From Saprospiraceae bacterium (GTDB taxonomy: Bacteria > Bacteroidota > Bacteroidia > Chitinophagales > Saprospiraceae), in the NCBI GenBank assembly GCA_015490715.1, contig WFXH01000066.1, forward strand, positions 1 to 43,117: a DNA stretch of 43,117 bases, written 5' to 3'. The notes under the pieces are model-generated. The model ran no database searches. It worked only from the letters and a program-made list of their open reading frames with translations, and was not told the DNA's origin. A program made the position numbers and the translations under genes. Every line of letters begins with the position of its first letter. Within the stretch, counting starts at the first letter, position 1. Positions 8,708 through 18,157 of this stretch are shown in pieces.

Positions 8708-11419
8708 ATGAAATCGTTCGTCCCTCCTCTGCTCATTATGACCGTACTCATTGCCGCACCCCATTTGCATGCCCAGACCTGCGGCAGTGTGGCGTTTTAT
8801 ACCCAAAGCGATGTCCATCAGTTTCCCATTCTCCATCCAAACTGCGATACGGTAAAGGGTGATGTGCTCATCCAAGGGAGCGATATCACCGACCTAAGCC
8901 CCCTTGTACAGTTGAAATACATCGAGGGCAAACTCCACATTACGTCTAATCCCAGGCTCAAGACATTGAACGGTCTGGATAGCTTGAGCTATGTCGAAGA
9001 GCTCCGTATCGAGTATAACGACTCGCTGGAAAACCTCATGGGATTGGGCGGGCTTGTCACAGCCCGTGAAATACGCATCGAAGCCAATCCAGAATTGCGA
9101 AGCCTCCATGGTCTGTATCGATTGGAATATGTATCGTTACTGAAGATCTATCGCAACAGGCGACTGAAAGACCTCCGTGGCTTGGACTCAACGGTATTTG
9201 ATGCCCAAAATAGAACGCGTATAGAGATCGTCCGCAACGATAGCCTGGAATCCTTCAAAGGCCTAGAAAATGCCACTGCACTGTTGAGTCTACGCGTTCG
9301 GAGCAACCCCCGCCTCGTACAATGGAAGGGGCTGGAAAACCTCCAGTCGATCGGGACCATGGAAGTCGTATTCACCCCCCTCTCCAGCTTTGAGGGTTTA
9401 AATAAGCTCGAAAGTATCGAACGCCTCATCTTAAAGCACACGAGTCTTGACAGCTTGAAGGGGGCTCCGCGATGGAGGCGACTTGAGGCCCTTTACATCG
9501 ACTTCGAGGAAGGCTTAACCGATTTGAGAGGGCTGGAGACATTAGTGGATCAACCTCGGTACATCGACATCAACCATGCTTCCAACTTGCGCTCTCTCCG
9601 CGGTTTGGAAAACGTACGGTATCTCGACTATTTGCGCTTGTCGGACAATCCGCTTTTGCAAAACCTGCGCGGTCTTCAACGCTTGCATACCGTCTCCCAA
9701 TTTGTCATCATAGACAATGAGCAGCTCCGAAATCTCGAAGGCCTCTTAGCACTTACTGCAGTAGAGGAATGGACCATACGGAACAACAAAGCACTTGTGG
9801 ATTTAGGTCCGCTGCCGTCCTTGCGTCACGTGCGGTCGCTCGCCATCGAACGCAATGCCTCCCTGAAATCCCTACAAGGACTCGAGCGCATCACCGCCGA
9901 TGACCTGAGCGCATTGCGGTTGCGTGAAAATGCCCAGTTGTCGTACTGTCATGTGCGTCCAATATGTGACTATTTGCAAAGCCGCGTTGGCGATATTGGG
10001 CAAAACGCCCAGGGCTGTAATTCGAGCGATGAGGTGCGCATGTACTGCGCCAACTATTTCATAGGGGGTACGGTGTTTTACGATGCCAATGGCAATGGCG
10101 TGCGCGACTCCTCTGAGCGCGGTATACCCAATGTGGGCTTGCGCATTGCACCCTCTGGCGATCGCGTGTTGACCGATTCGGAAGGGGAATATACCTACAT
10201 CCAACTATCCGACGGCGATACTTTTCGAGTGGAGCTCGATGTGCCGGCTGGGATGGTGCGTACCACCGACTCGGCGGCGTATCATCGCGTGTTTGATCCG
10301 ATGGATGTAGGCTTGCACGCGCTCGACTTTGGGCTCAAATGGGCAAGCGATACTATACTGCTCGACATCTACACCCAACACGATCTGACGCGCTGCGGTG
10401 AGGAAGTGCCCTTCCGCACCGTCGTTTGGAACTACGGCTCTCGTACGGTGAAGGCCTGCGTAGAGCTTCAATGGAACGTCCCCACCGAATGGATACAAAC
10501 GGTCCCAACACCACAGAGCGTAGACATCCAGGCCGGAAGCTTGCTCGTCTGTATCGACAGCCTCCGTCCCTTCGGAAGCGATACGATCGCATCGATCTTT
10601 CGCATACCCGACTTCCGACATCGGGGAGAAGTGCATGCAATCGATGCCTATGCCTATGTCGATACCAACGATTTACGGGTGTTGCTCGACAGTTTTCGTG
10701 CAGAGTTTTTGGTGCTGTGTGCGTTTGATCCCAACGATAAGCAGGTAAGTCCAGTGGGAAGAGATGCCCCACGATACGTCCTACGATCGATGCCCCTGGT
10801 CTACACGATACGGTTTCAAAATGTAGGCGATATCCCAGCCCGTGATGTCCGCATCGAAGACGCCATCGACGAGGGCTTAGACCTCTCTACCTTTCGAGTG
10901 TTAGAGAGTAGCCATCCCTGTCGGGTGCGCATAGCGCAACAGACGCGTACGGTGTACTTTTATTTTGACGACATCCATTTGCCAGATAGCGCCACCTCTG
11001 CCGAGCAGAGTCAGGGCTATGTGATGTATGAAATCTATCCATCCCCATCGCTTCCAGAATACAGTGTTGTGCGCAACAGCGCGTCGATCTATTTCGATTA
11101 CAACCCGCCGATCCACACCAACGAGGTGTACAATACTGTGGTGGATCGGTACCCCATCGTGACGCGAGTCTTCCCTGGGCATTCCGAAGCAGCGGTCGTG
11201 GTCTATCCCAATCGCACAGATGCCATTGTGTGGATTAGCTCTCGAGGGCCCATGTTGAAACAAATCGCGGTACGTCATTGGTCGGGGGTGGAAGTCGTCC
11301 GCAAGTGCGTTGAAGGACACACGGCAATGGTTGACCTTAGCGCATTACCTCGGGGAGCCTATGTGGTCGAAGTGGTCTATGCGGGTGGTATTTCGATGCA
11401 TAAAATCGTACTTCAGTGA
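8708..11419 (+). CDS. secreted L-domain/SdrD-like protein with T9SS sorting domain
   Basis: This 903-residue cell-surface protein starts with a signal peptide (MKSFVPPLLIMTVLIAAPHLHA, cleavage before Q). Residues about 25-420 hold some fifteen repeats with receptor-L-domain/leucine-rich character, each with a core such as SLxGLExL followed by a beta strand. Next comes an SdrD B-like domain (GTVFYDANGNGVRD...GIPNVGLR). A DUF11-like domain follows, with FDPNDKQVSP and YTIRFQNVGDIPARDVRIEDAID, ending in SIYFDYNPPIHTNE. The last 80 residues (VYPNR...LSALPRGAYVVEVVYAGG) form a type A sorting domain recognised by the type IX secretion system. An upstream GTG at 8678 would disturb the signal peptide. 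Probable adhesin or surface-binding protein; the ligand is unknown. Confidence 0.88.
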   Translation: MKSFVPPLLIMTVLIAAPHLHAQTCGSVAFYTQSDVHQFPILHPNCDTVKGDVLIQGSDITDLSPLVQLKYIEGKLHITSNPRLKTLNGLDSLSYVEELRIEYNDSLENLMGLGGLVTAREIRIEANPELRSLHGLYRLEYVSLLKIYRNRRLKDLRGLDSTVFDAQNRTRIEIVRNDSLESFKGLENATALLSLRVRSNPRLVQWKGLENLQSIGTMEVVFTPLSSFEGLNKLESIERLILKHTSLDSLKGAPRWRRLEALYIDFEEGLTDLRGLETLVDQPRYIDINHASNLRSLRGLENVRYLDYLRLSDNPLLQNLRGLQRLHTVSQFVIIDNEQLRNLEGLLALTAVEEWTIRNNKALVDLGPLPSLRHVRSLAIERNASLKSLQGLERITADDLSALRLRENAQLSYCHVRPICDYLQSRVGDIGQNAQGCNSSDEVRMYCANYFIGGTVFYDANGNGVRDSSERGIPNVGLRIAPSGDRVLTDSEGEYTYIQLSDGDTFRVELDVPAGMVRTTDSAAYHRVFDPMDVGLHALDFGLKWASDTILLDIYTQHDLTRCGEEVPFRTVVWNYGSRTVKACVELQWNVPTEWIQTVPTPQSVDIQAGSLLVCIDSLRPFGSDTIASIFRIPDFRHRGEVHAIDAYAYVDTNDLRVLLDSFRAEFLVLCAFDPNDKQVSPVGRDAPRYVLRSMPLVYTIRFQNVGDIPARDVRIEDAIDEGLDLSTFRVLESSHPCRVRIAQQTRTVYFYFDDIHLPDSATSAEQSQGYVMYEIYPSPSLPEYSVVRNSASIYFDYNPPIHTNEVYNTVVDRYPIVTRVFPGHSEAAVVVYPNRTDAIVWISSRGPMLKQIAVRHWSGVEVVRKCVEGHTAMVDLSALPRGAYVVEVVYAGGISMHKIVLQ

Positions 11420-12033
11420 GGGGGCTCCGTACGACAGGGGAAAAAGCATTCCTGTGGTGGACGATCAACAGGCGCCGTTTTTTACGGCTTTCTGTACTGG
11501 CAGGCATGGCCAGTTGGTTGGGCGTGTGGACCTCGTGCAAAAGAGAGCGCTCCATACTGAGCGAGCGTGAAATCGCCCTTGCACGGAGTTGTTTTCTCTA
11601 TCTCTTTCCCCCAGGTGACGGTCCATCGGCGGAGGATATCCGATGTGTTGCGCATTTTCAAAATATTTTAAGCGATCCGCGCTATGATCCCGATATCAAG
11701 GCGCATTATTTGCAGGGCTTGCGTCGTGCAGGTGATCAATTACAGGCGATGCATGGCCAATCCATCGATGCCCTTTCGGGGGAAGTAGCCGAGAACTTTT
11801 GGAATCGGATCAAGGAGCAATATTGGGGCGAGCGGTGGTTGTCTTCGATGCTCAATGTCGTCATTGAGGCGCTTTTGTTGGATGAAATCTATGGAGTCAA
11901 TCCCAATGGGGTGGGTTGGCGCTGGCTGGGGCATGTGCCGGGACAGCCGCGGCCAAATGTGCACAATTACTATCCTCGCATCCTTGAGCGCAAGAAGGAG
12001 CACCATTTCATACAAAGCTTAGACCAATTATGA
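11416..12033 (+). CDS. gluconate 2-dehydrogenase subunit 3-like protein (Tat-exported)
   Basis: A 205-residue protein with a twin-arginine type leader (NRRRFLRLSVLAGMASWLG) followed by a Cys that could be lipidated (WTSCKRE). The body, with ERWLSSMLNVVIEALLLDEIYGVNPNGVGWRWLGHVPGQPRP, matches the small subunit of gluconate-type GMC dehydrogenases, which helps export and maturation of the flavin subunit. No in-frame ATG precedes the leader. The GTG at 11416 overlaps the upstream stop (GTGA) and is taken as the start. Its stop overlaps the next gene's ATG (ATGA), so the pair is translationally coupled. The last codons contain CATTTCATAC. Confidence 0.85.
   Translation: MRGLRTTGEKAFLWWTINRRRFLRLSVLAGMASWLGVWTSCKRERSILSEREIALARSCFLYLFPPGDGPSAEDIRCVAHFQNILSDPRYDPDIKAHYLQGLRRAGDQLQAMHGQSIDALSGEVAENFWNRIKEQYWGERWLSSMLNVVIEALLLDEIYGVNPNGVGWRWLGHVPGQPRPNVHNYYPRILERKKEHHFIQSLDQL
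12004..12013 (+). repeat. copy of the CATTTCATAC word
   Basis: An exact 10-mer writing His-Phe-Ile seven residues before the stop of the small-subunit gene. It ends 16 nt before the ATG of the GMC dehydrogenase and faces it. Confidence 0.6.
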
Positions 12034-13700
12034 AATGGGATGTCTGCGTCATTGGCAGTGGAGCGGGGGCTGGCCCGGTGATTTATACTTTGAGTAAGGC
12101 GGGATATTCGGTGCTCGTCCTTGAAAAGGGCCCTTGGTATCGCACAGCGGATTTTGCCAAGGACGAACTCGTGGCTGTGCGACGTAGCGTGTATACTTCG
12201 AGCCTCATCGAGGAGCCCCAGGTGCTGGAATGGGAGGAGGAGGGCCAGTGGACCTCGGCGTCGACCTTCGACACAGGCGATGACTTCTGGAATGGCAACT
12301 GCGTCGGGGGGTCTTCAAATTTTATGAGCGGTTATTTTCTGCGCTTTAAACCGATGGACTTTCGCCTGCTGAGCACCTACGGCGAAATTGCCGGAGCCAA
12401 TATCGTCGACTGGCCGATAAGCTATGATGATCTCGAACCCTACTACACGCGCATCGAACAGCTCGTGGGCATCTCTGGACGCGTCGTCTCTCATCGATAT
12501 GCTGAGCCGCGTTCTACACCGCAGTTTCCCTATCCCCCCTTAAGGGAAAATATCGTATCGGGCTGGATCGATAAGGCTTGTGCCGAGCTGGGATACGAGG
12601 TCATCCCCACGCCCAGGGCCATATTGTCGCAAAAGGTCGGCGAGCGCGATAGTTGTTATTATTCCGGTTACTGCGGATCGTACGGGTGTAATTCCGATGC
12701 CAAGGGCAGCAGCAGGGTGGCTTTTATCCATCCGGCACTGATGACGGGACATTGTGCGGTGCTGCCCAACGCCAAAGTATTCGCTCTCGAAACCGATGGG
12801 CGCCATCGCGTCAGAAGGGCGTGGTATTACGATATACACGGGACTCGACAGTACGTTGAGGCGCAGGTATTTGTCGTTGCCGCGCAAGCTGTAGAGACTT
12901 GCCGACTTCTCTTAATGAGCCGCAACGACGAATTTCCCAACGGTTTGGCCAACAACCACGGCCAGGTGGGGAAAAACCTGGTCTTTTCGGCAGGAGGTAC
13001 AGGAGGCGCGTTGTTTTACCTGGACGAATGGCCCGAGGAAATAGCCCAACAAATTCGCCAGCCGGGCTATTTCATCAACCGAACGGTCCAACACTTTTAT
13101 GAAATCGAAGACCCCAAAACGGGCAAGCGCATCAAGGGCGGGAGTATTGACTTTTTGTTCGAACACAACAATGCGACGACCCGGGCTATCCATCGCAAAT
13201 GGACCGACGAAGGTGGCTTGCGCACGGGCAGAGCTTTTAAGGAGGATTTAAAGGTGTATTTTACCACGAGGCGACAGCTCAAATTTGAAGTCTTTGTCGA
13301 TTGGCTCCCTCACGACAAATGCTTTGTGGCATTGAGTGAGACGGTGCGCGACAAGTGGGGGGATCCGGTAGCGAAAATACGCATTGGTCATCATCCCCAC
13401 GATGTCAAGGTAGCCGAAGTCCTCGTCGAGCGCGCTAAAGAAATCCTTCGACAAATGGGCTTACGCGAAATATACGGCAGCGTGAGCACCTTTCCGCCGT
13501 CCAATCTGCAGGCCGGTGGCTGCCGCTTCGGTAGCGATCCGAAGACCTCTGTGCTCGATCCGAGTTGTAGAGCCCACGAGGTGGACAATCTATACATCAC
13601 CGACGGCAGCTTTTTGCCCAATGCGGGAAGCGTGCCCCTGACGTGGACGATCTATGCCAACGCACTCCGCGTAGCTGAAATCATAAAAAAGCGATTGTGA
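12030..13700 (+). CDS. GMC-family oxidoreductase, gluconate-dehydrogenase-like large subunit
   Basis: This 556-residue flavoprotein oxidises an alcohol or sugar substrate and passes electrons to the respiratory chain. The FAD-binding start is VCVIGSGAGAGPVIYTLSKAGYSVLVLEKG. The GMC signature region is DDFWNGNCVGGSSNFMSGYFLRF. A cysteine-rich stretch, RDSCYYSGYCGSYGCNSDAKG, resembles that of gluconate/2-ketogluconate dehydrogenases. The C terminus has GGCRFGSDP, LYITDGSFLPNAGSVPLTWTIYANA. The usual HxxGTxRMG lacks its histidine here (LQAGGCRFG). With the upstream Tat-exported subunit it would act in the periplasm; the cytochrome c subunit of the classical enzyme is not visible nearby. The actual substrate is uncertain. 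Confidence 0.9.
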   Translation: MKWDVCVIGSGAGAGPVIYTLSKAGYSVLVLEKGPWYRTADFAKDELVAVRRSVYTSSLIEEPQVLEWEEEGQWTSASTFDTGDDFWNGNCVGGSSNFMSGYFLRFKPMDFRLLSTYGEIAGANIVDWPISYDDLEPYYTRIEQLVGISGRVVSHRYAEPRSTPQFPYPPLRENIVSGWIDKACAELGYEVIPTPRAILSQKVGERDSCYYSGYCGSYGCNSDAKGSSRVAFIHPALMTGHCAVLPNAKVFALETDGRHRVRRAWYYDIHGTRQYVEAQVFVVAAQAVETCRLLLMSRNDEFPNGLANNHGQVGKNLVFSAGGTGGALFYLDEWPEEIAQQIRQPGYFINRTVQHFYEIEDPKTGKRIKGGSIDFLFEHNNATTRAIHRKWTDEGGLRTGRAFKEDLKVYFTTRRQLKFEVFVDWLPHDKCFVALSETVRDKWGDPVAKIRIGHHPHDVKVAEVLVERAKEILRQMGLREIYGSVSTFPPSNLQAGGCRFGSDPKTSVLDPSCRAHEVDNLYITDGSFLPNAGSVPLTWTIYANALRVAEIIKKRL

Positions 13701-13705
13701 ACCGC

Positions 13706-13720
13706 CACACATTGGGTGTG
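13706..13720. terminator. weak hairpin after the GMC gene
   Basis: CACAC-ATTGG-GTGTG forms a 5-bp stem shortly after the stop codon. It is followed by AT-rich sequence but no clear T run. It may end the GMC transcript before the dodecin promoter. Confidence 0.25.
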
Positions 13721-13738
13721 TGATTCATAAAAAATCCC

Positions 13739-13746
13739 TACCTTTA
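13739..13746 (+). promoter_or_regulatory. -7 like promoter element of the dodecin gene
   Basis: TACCTTTA differs from TAnnTTTG only in the last base and lies 22 nt before the dodecin ATG. It would start a transcript that may continue into lpxK and the barrel protein gene. Confidence 0.4.
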
Positions 13747-13768
13747 GCGAAAGTTAAAACGCAGACGT

Positions 13769-13969
13769 ATGAGTGTATTAAAGGTCATCGAAGTGCTTGC
13801 AGATTCCACAGAGAGCTGGGAAGATGCGACGAAAAAGGCCGTCGAAAAGGCAGCAAAAACCGTAAAAAGAATCAAATCGGCATGGGTAAAGGATATGAGC
13901 GTCACCGTGGAAGACGGCAAGGTGACCTCGTATCGAGTCAATGTCAAGATCACCTTTGAAGTCGAGTAG
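13769..13969 (+). CDS. dodecin family flavin-binding protein
   Basis: A 66-residue protein matching dodecin over its full length. SVLKVIEVLADSTESWEDA is followed by the long helix KAVEKAAKTVKRIKSAW and the strands VKDMSVTVEDGKVTSYRVNVKITFEVE. Dodecins form hollow dodecamers that bind riboflavin, FMN or lumichrome and buffer free flavin. The Trp near residue 39 lies close to where flavin-stacking aromatics occur in the family. It is followed by lpxK after 23 bp, but no functional link to lipid A is known. Confidence 0.92.
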   Translation: MSVLKVIEVLADSTESWEDATKKAVEKAAKTVKRIKSAWVKDMSVTVEDGKVTSYRVNVKITFEVE

Positions 13970-13992
13970 ACGCCCAACGATTGCATCGTGCA

Positions 13993-15057
13993 ATGGGAAG
14001 ATATTTGCTTCGTCTACTGACCTTCCCATTGTCGTTGGTCTATGGAGCCATTGTAGGTATACGCAATATCCTGTACGACACGGGTGTGCTGCATTCCGTC
14101 CGTTTTAGCATACCCATTATTAGCGTGGGCAATCTCTCCGTAGGCGGGACGGGTAAGACGCCGCATGTGGAATACCTCATCCGCTTCCTCTCCCGATATA
14201 TACGGATAGGGGTACTGAGTAGGGGATACAAGCGCTCTACGAGAGGCTTTGTCGAAGTGCGCTCCAACCACGATGCCCGCCAGGTGGGCGACGAGCCCCT
14301 CATGTACAAGCTCAAATATCCGGATCTGCCCGTGGCGGTAGCCGAAAGCCGCGTGTTGGGTATCCCAGAGCTTCTCAATCGACACCCCGATATTCAAACC
14401 ATCTTGCTCGACGACGCCTTCCAACACAGAGAAGTGCATCCGTATATCAACATTTTGTTGACAGAATACGCTCGGCCGTTTTTTGAAGACCATCTCTTGC
14501 CAATGGGCACTCTCCGCGAAGGGCCCTCAGCCATGCGACGAGCCGATATTATCATCGTCACCAAGTGCCCGGAGACTCTCACCACCCAACAGGCCAACGA
14601 TTTCATACGCAAAATCCAACCCCTACCCCACCAAAAAGTCTTTTTTACGCGATACCGCTACGGTCATCCCTATGCGTTTTTCGATCCGGATGAAAGAAAA
14701 GTCCTTCGTGACCGACACACTGTGCTGTTGGTTGCGGGAATTGCTCGTACGGAGTATTTGATTTCGTATCTGGTAGACCACGTTCGTGCATTGTACACCC
14801 TGGAATTTGGCGACCATCACTATTTCAGTGCGAGGGATATGGATGAAATCTGGGCGCAATTTCAAAAGATGGACGCCCCGGAGAAGTATATTTTAACAAC
14901 TGAAAAGGATGCCGTTCGATTGTATTTGCATCGGGAGCGCATTGCCCGAGAGGGATGGCCCTTGTATATTTTGCCCGTGACAGTCGAATTTTTGTTGGGA
15001 GGTGAAGAGGTGTTTCAAAAGACCATCAAGGATACATTGATGCAATTTCGCGTGTGA
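13993..15057 (+). CDS. lpxK: tetraacyldisaccharide 4'-kinase
   Basis: This 354-residue inner-membrane-associated kinase phosphorylates the 4' position of the lipid A disaccharide. The N-terminal hydrophobic anchor is LLRLLTFPLSLVYGAIVGIRN. The P-loop is SVGNLSVGGTGKTPHVEYL, followed by GVLSRGYKRSTRGF and the LLDDAFQHREVHP segment characteristic of LpxK. The length matches the family. The frame is open from a TTG at 13981, but the ATG at 13993 begins the membrane anchor. The stop is 2 nt before the ATG of the next gene, so the two are co-transcribed. It shows the cell makes a phosphorylated lipid A outer membrane. Confidence 0.95.
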   Translation: MGRYLLRLLTFPLSLVYGAIVGIRNILYDTGVLHSVRFSIPIISVGNLSVGGTGKTPHVEYLIRFLSRYIRIGVLSRGYKRSTRGFVEVRSNHDARQVGDEPLMYKLKYPDLPVAVAESRVLGIPELLNRHPDIQTILLDDAFQHREVHPYINILLTEYARPFFEDHLLPMGTLREGPSAMRRADIIIVTKCPETLTTQQANDFIRKIQPLPHQKVFFTRYRYGHPYAFFDPDERKVLRDRHTVLLVAGIARTEYLISYLVDHVRALYTLEFGDHHYFSARDMDEIWAQFQKMDAPEKYILTTEKDAVRLYLHRERIAREGWPLYILPVTVEFLLGGEEVFQKTIKDTLMQFRV

Positions 15058-15059
15058 TC

Positions 15060-16715
15060 ATGAGTGTCTTACGCATTAGGATTTGCTTAATCCACATGGT
15101 CTGCTGGTCGTTGGGGCAGCAGGTGTTCGCTCAGGGTCTACCCCTTGGCCCTAATGCGCTGGCAAGGCAATATGTCTACGATGTGTTTTCTAAGCTAGAT
15201 TCTGGGCAGCTTCCGATGACGTACGCCTTTGATCCCAGTTATCCTGTGCTGGCAGGAGTCACAGGTGTAGAGGAATTGGAGGACTGTCGGTGGATGTACC
15301 GCGCGCATCAATCTCCGGCGTTATGGGCATTTTATAACAAAGGCCAGGCAAATCATAAGAATAAGTACAACAAATGCCGCGAAGCGCTCCTCCAACACAG
15401 CGGGGAAGACTACTTCGTGGCCATGAATCCTTTGTTACGACTCTCCGTAGGGGGCACGTCGCAGGGTGGGCTCTATATCGACAACACGCGCGGCATGGCT
15501 TTGTATGGTGTCCTGGAGGGAAAGTTTTTGGCCTTTACGCGCATTGTGGAGAGCCAGCGCACCCTCATGCCCCGTGAGCGGCGATGGTATGGTCGGTACG
15601 GCTATCTGCCGAGCGTGGGGCGAGCAAAGGAATATCGACTATTTGGCGATACGGCCACCGATTACAGCGTGGTCGATGGATATTTAGCCTACCGATGGAG
15701 TGAGCGCTTGCGCCTCGTAGTTGGACTTGGGAGGCATCACTTAGGCATGGGATACCGATCGCTTTGGCTTTCGGGTGATGAAGTGCCCTACAGCTATGTG
15801 CAGGCGGATTGGTCGTTTGGACGGGTATTTTATCGCAACCTCTACACGTCGATGATTGCGCGCACCCATGCAGATTTGGGGGGCGATGCGGCGTTGCCGA
15901 AAAAGTACATGGCCGCCCATGTGTTGGGCTATCGTCTGGGTCCGAACACGGAAATAGCGGCCTATGAGGCGGTGGTCTTTTCGCGTGACGGCATGTTTGA
16001 ATGGTGGTATCTACACCCGCTGATCTTCTACCGCACGGTGGAGTTTCAGCTGGGCAGCCCGGACAATGTGCTATTGGGTGGGCAGGTGACGCATCGCCTC
16101 GGTAGGCATACGTATCTGTATACCCAATTTGTGTTGGATGAATTTTTAGCTTCGGAGTTTTTCAGGCCCCGGCGCGGGTGGTGGGGCAATAAGTGGGGCT
16201 TGCAACTCGGGCTCTTACACTCCTTCCGATGGCGAAAGCTCCATGTGCGCTATCGCGTAGAATACAACGCAGTGCGTCCCTACACGTATTCACATCGCGA
16301 TAGCACGCGCAGCTATGCCCACTACAACGCTCCGCTGGCACATCCGTGGGGGGCCAACTTTAAAGAACTTCTCCAACAGCTGGTGGTGCGCTATAGAGAC
16401 GGCTATGTGCAAGCTCTCTGGATAGAGGGATGCCGCGGCATGGACAGTGTGGGTACCAATTTCGGCAGCGACATCCTTCAGACGCACTTGCAAGGTGTGC
16501 GTCCTTACGACAATCGCATCTGTCAGGGCGTGCGCCGACACGTGCGGATTGTCGACCTGCGATTGGGATGGTACCTATGGAGATACCTCGCCTTCGAACT
16601 GCGCCTACAACATACGACCGACACTTCTCAAAATCCCAATGGCTATTTAGGCAGCCATGTGGTGTGGATGTGTAGTGCTCGATACTTATTGCCCGCCGTG
16701 CGGTATGATTACTGA
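15060..16715 (+). CDS. Wzi/RemB-like outer-membrane beta-barrel protein
   Basis: A 551-residue protein with a signal peptide (ending ...GQQVFAQ) and then many alternating strands rich in aromatic residues and arginine. The segment VVGLGRHHLGMGYRSLWLSGDEVPYSYVQADWSFGRVFY resembles the capsule-assembly Wzi family and the gliding protein RemB of Flavobacterium (by motif recollection). Wzi anchors capsule at the outer membrane; RemB assists gliding. Given the polysaccharide locus 6 kb away, capsule attachment is a reasonable inference but not shown. It is coupled to lpxK and ends 7 bp inside the convergent peptidase gene. Confidence 0.75.
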   Translation: MSVLRIRICLIHMVCWSLGQQVFAQGLPLGPNALARQYVYDVFSKLDSGQLPMTYAFDPSYPVLAGVTGVEELEDCRWMYRAHQSPALWAFYNKGQANHKNKYNKCREALLQHSGEDYFVAMNPLLRLSVGGTSQGGLYIDNTRGMALYGVLEGKFLAFTRIVESQRTLMPRERRWYGRYGYLPSVGRAKEYRLFGDTATDYSVVDGYLAYRWSERLRLVVGLGRHHLGMGYRSLWLSGDEVPYSYVQADWSFGRVFYRNLYTSMIARTHADLGGDAALPKKYMAAHVLGYRLGPNTEIAAYEAVVFSRDGMFEWWYLHPLIFYRTVEFQLGSPDNVLLGGQVTHRLGRHTYLYTQFVLDEFLASEFFRPRRGWWGNKWGLQLGLLHSFRWRKLHVRYRVEYNAVRPYTYSHRDSTRSYAHYNAPLAHPWGANFKELLQQLVVRYRDGYVQALWIEGCRGMDSVGTNFGSDILQTHLQGVRPYDNRICQGVRRHVRIVDLRLGWYLWRYLAFELRLQHTTDTSQNPNGYLGSHVVWMCSARYLLPAVRYDY

Positions 16716-18139
16716 GCGGGCTTCAAGCCTGCGGGTATGCGCACATCTTCGATTTCATGGCGTTGGCGCGGGATGGCTCTGCCGAGTATGCGGTATCCGC
16801 TCTCGGTGATGAGCACGTCGTCTTCGATGCGTATGCCGCCGAAGTCGAGCCATGCATCGAGCTTATCGTATTGTATGAAATGGTTGAACTTGTCCTCTTT
16901 CTGCCATTGTTCGATGAGTGGGGGGATGAAATAAATGCCGGGCTCGACGGTGAGGACATATCCGGGTTGTAGGCGCTTGCCGAGGCGCAAGTACGCTGTG
17001 CCAAACTGGTCGCTACGCCGTGTCTCGTGGTCGTAGCCGACGTAGTCCTCGCCGAGGCCTTCCATGTCGTGGACATCGAGACCCATCATATGGCCCAGGC
17101 CATGGGGAAAAAACAGGGCATGGGCGCCGCTTTCGACGATTTCGTCGACAGGTCCACGCAAGAGACCCACATCCTTGAGGCCTTGGGCAATGACGCGGGC
17201 AGCCTGAAGGTGCACGTCGAGATAGCGCACCCCTGGGGCCAGCATGTCCATGGCGGCCTTTTGTGCCTGCAGGATGATGTCGTAGATGTCGGCCTGTCGG
17301 GGTGTGTACTTCCAGCTCACGGGAATTGTTCGAGTGATGTCGGAAGCGTAGCCGCCGGGCTCTTCTGCACCCAGATCGATGAGCAATAGATCACCTTCGC
17401 GGAGTTGGTTGGCGTACGAATGGTTGTGCAGAATTTGGCCATCGCGGGAGATGATGGGCGTAAAGGCGAGTCGTCCACCTTCGGAGGCGGCTATTCCCTG
17501 GGCAATGCCGGCAAGCCATTGTTCGCGTACACCGGGTTGGGCCTCTTGCATCAGGCGCATAAAAATCCGATGGGTGAGCTCGAGGGCTTTTTCGATCTGC
17601 GAGACTTCCCATTCGTCTTTGACCGAGCGCATGGACACGATGGCCTTGATGAGTGTCGTGGAGACGCTCTTGCGGGCATGTTCTTCACTATAGCCGAGGG
17701 TGTCGCGGAGGAGGCGATAATGCTCGCATCGATAGGGAGGGAGATAGTGGATTGTACACTTGCGGTATTCGGGTCGTTCTAAAATCGATTTCAGCTCCGA
17801 TAGTGCATGAGCATGGGAGATGCCAAGGCGCTCGGCAGCGGCATCGACATCCATTTGCGGGCCCGTCCAAATGAGATCCTCCATCGTCGGGCGTGGACCA
17901 AAGAGGTGCTCTTCCCCCGATGTCGGGTCGATGAGAAGTGCAAAGTCGGGCATTGGGATGCCAGTGAAATAGAGCATGTTGCTATCCTGGCGAAAGGGAT
18001 AGGGATTGGCGGGATAATTGACCGGTGTGTCGCTATTGCCGAGGATCAATATGAGCCCTTCGCCGACCTTTTGGGCGAGCTGGTGGCGGCGCCTCCGATA
18101 GCGCTCGATCATTTCATCACTCCAATGCGTGGATGCCAT
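16709..18139 (-). CDS. M24 family Xaa-Pro aminopeptidase
   Basis: A 476-residue cytoplasmic metallopeptidase that removes N-terminal residues preceding proline. The N-terminal creatinase-like domain includes YPFRQDSNMLYFTG. The C-terminal pita-bread domain carries the metal ligands: LLIDLGAE (Asp), YASDITRTIPV (Asp), FFPHGLGHMMGLDVHD (His), TVEPGIYF (Glu) and GGIRIEDDVLI (Glu). The open frame begins at 18160, but that ATG falls inside the -7 box, so the ATG at 18139 (MASTHWSDE) is the start. It overlaps the convergent barrel gene by 7 bp at the stop codons. Confidence 0.93.
   Translation of the reverse strand: MASTHWSDEMIERYRRRRHQLAQKVGEGLILILGNSDTPVNYPANPYPFRQDSNMLYFTGIPMPDFALLIDPTSGEEHLFGPRPTMEDLIWTGPQMDVDAAAERLGISHAHALSELKSILERPEYRKCTIHYLPPYRCEHYRLLRDTLGYSEEHARKSVSTTLIKAIVSMRSVKDEWEVSQIEKALELTHRIFMRLMQEAQPGVREQWLAGIAQGIAASEGGRLAFTPIISRDGQILHNHSYANQLREGDLLLIDLGAEEPGGYASDITRTIPVSWKYTPRQADIYDIILQAQKAAMDMLAPGVRYLDVHLQAARVIAQGLKDVGLLRGPVDEIVESGAHALFFPHGLGHMMGLDVHDMEGLGEDYVGYDHETRRSDQFGTAYLRLGKRLQPGYVLTVEPGIYFIPPLIEQWQKEDKFNHFIQYDKLDAWLDFGGIRIEDDVLITESGYRILGRAIPRQRHEIEDVRIPAGLKPAQ
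16873..16882 (-). repeat. copy of the CATTTCATAC word, internal to a gene
   Basis: An exact 10-mer on the minus strand that encodes His-Phe-Ile in the C-terminal part of the aminopeptidase (FNHFIQYDK). It is not at a gene boundary. Confidence 0.5.
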
Positions 18140-18157
18140 AATTGCGGTATTTCGTTT

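Noticed and set aside
8900-9900. Regular repeats, considered as a CRISPR or tandem DNA array
   Set aside because: The periodicity is at protein level (leucine-rich L-domain repeats) in one continuous frame, with variable DNA and no spacers.
16709-16715. Frameshift or truncation at the overlap of the barrel protein and the M24 peptidase
   Set aside because: Both proteins have complete C termini; the 7-bp convergent overlap is simply tight packing.
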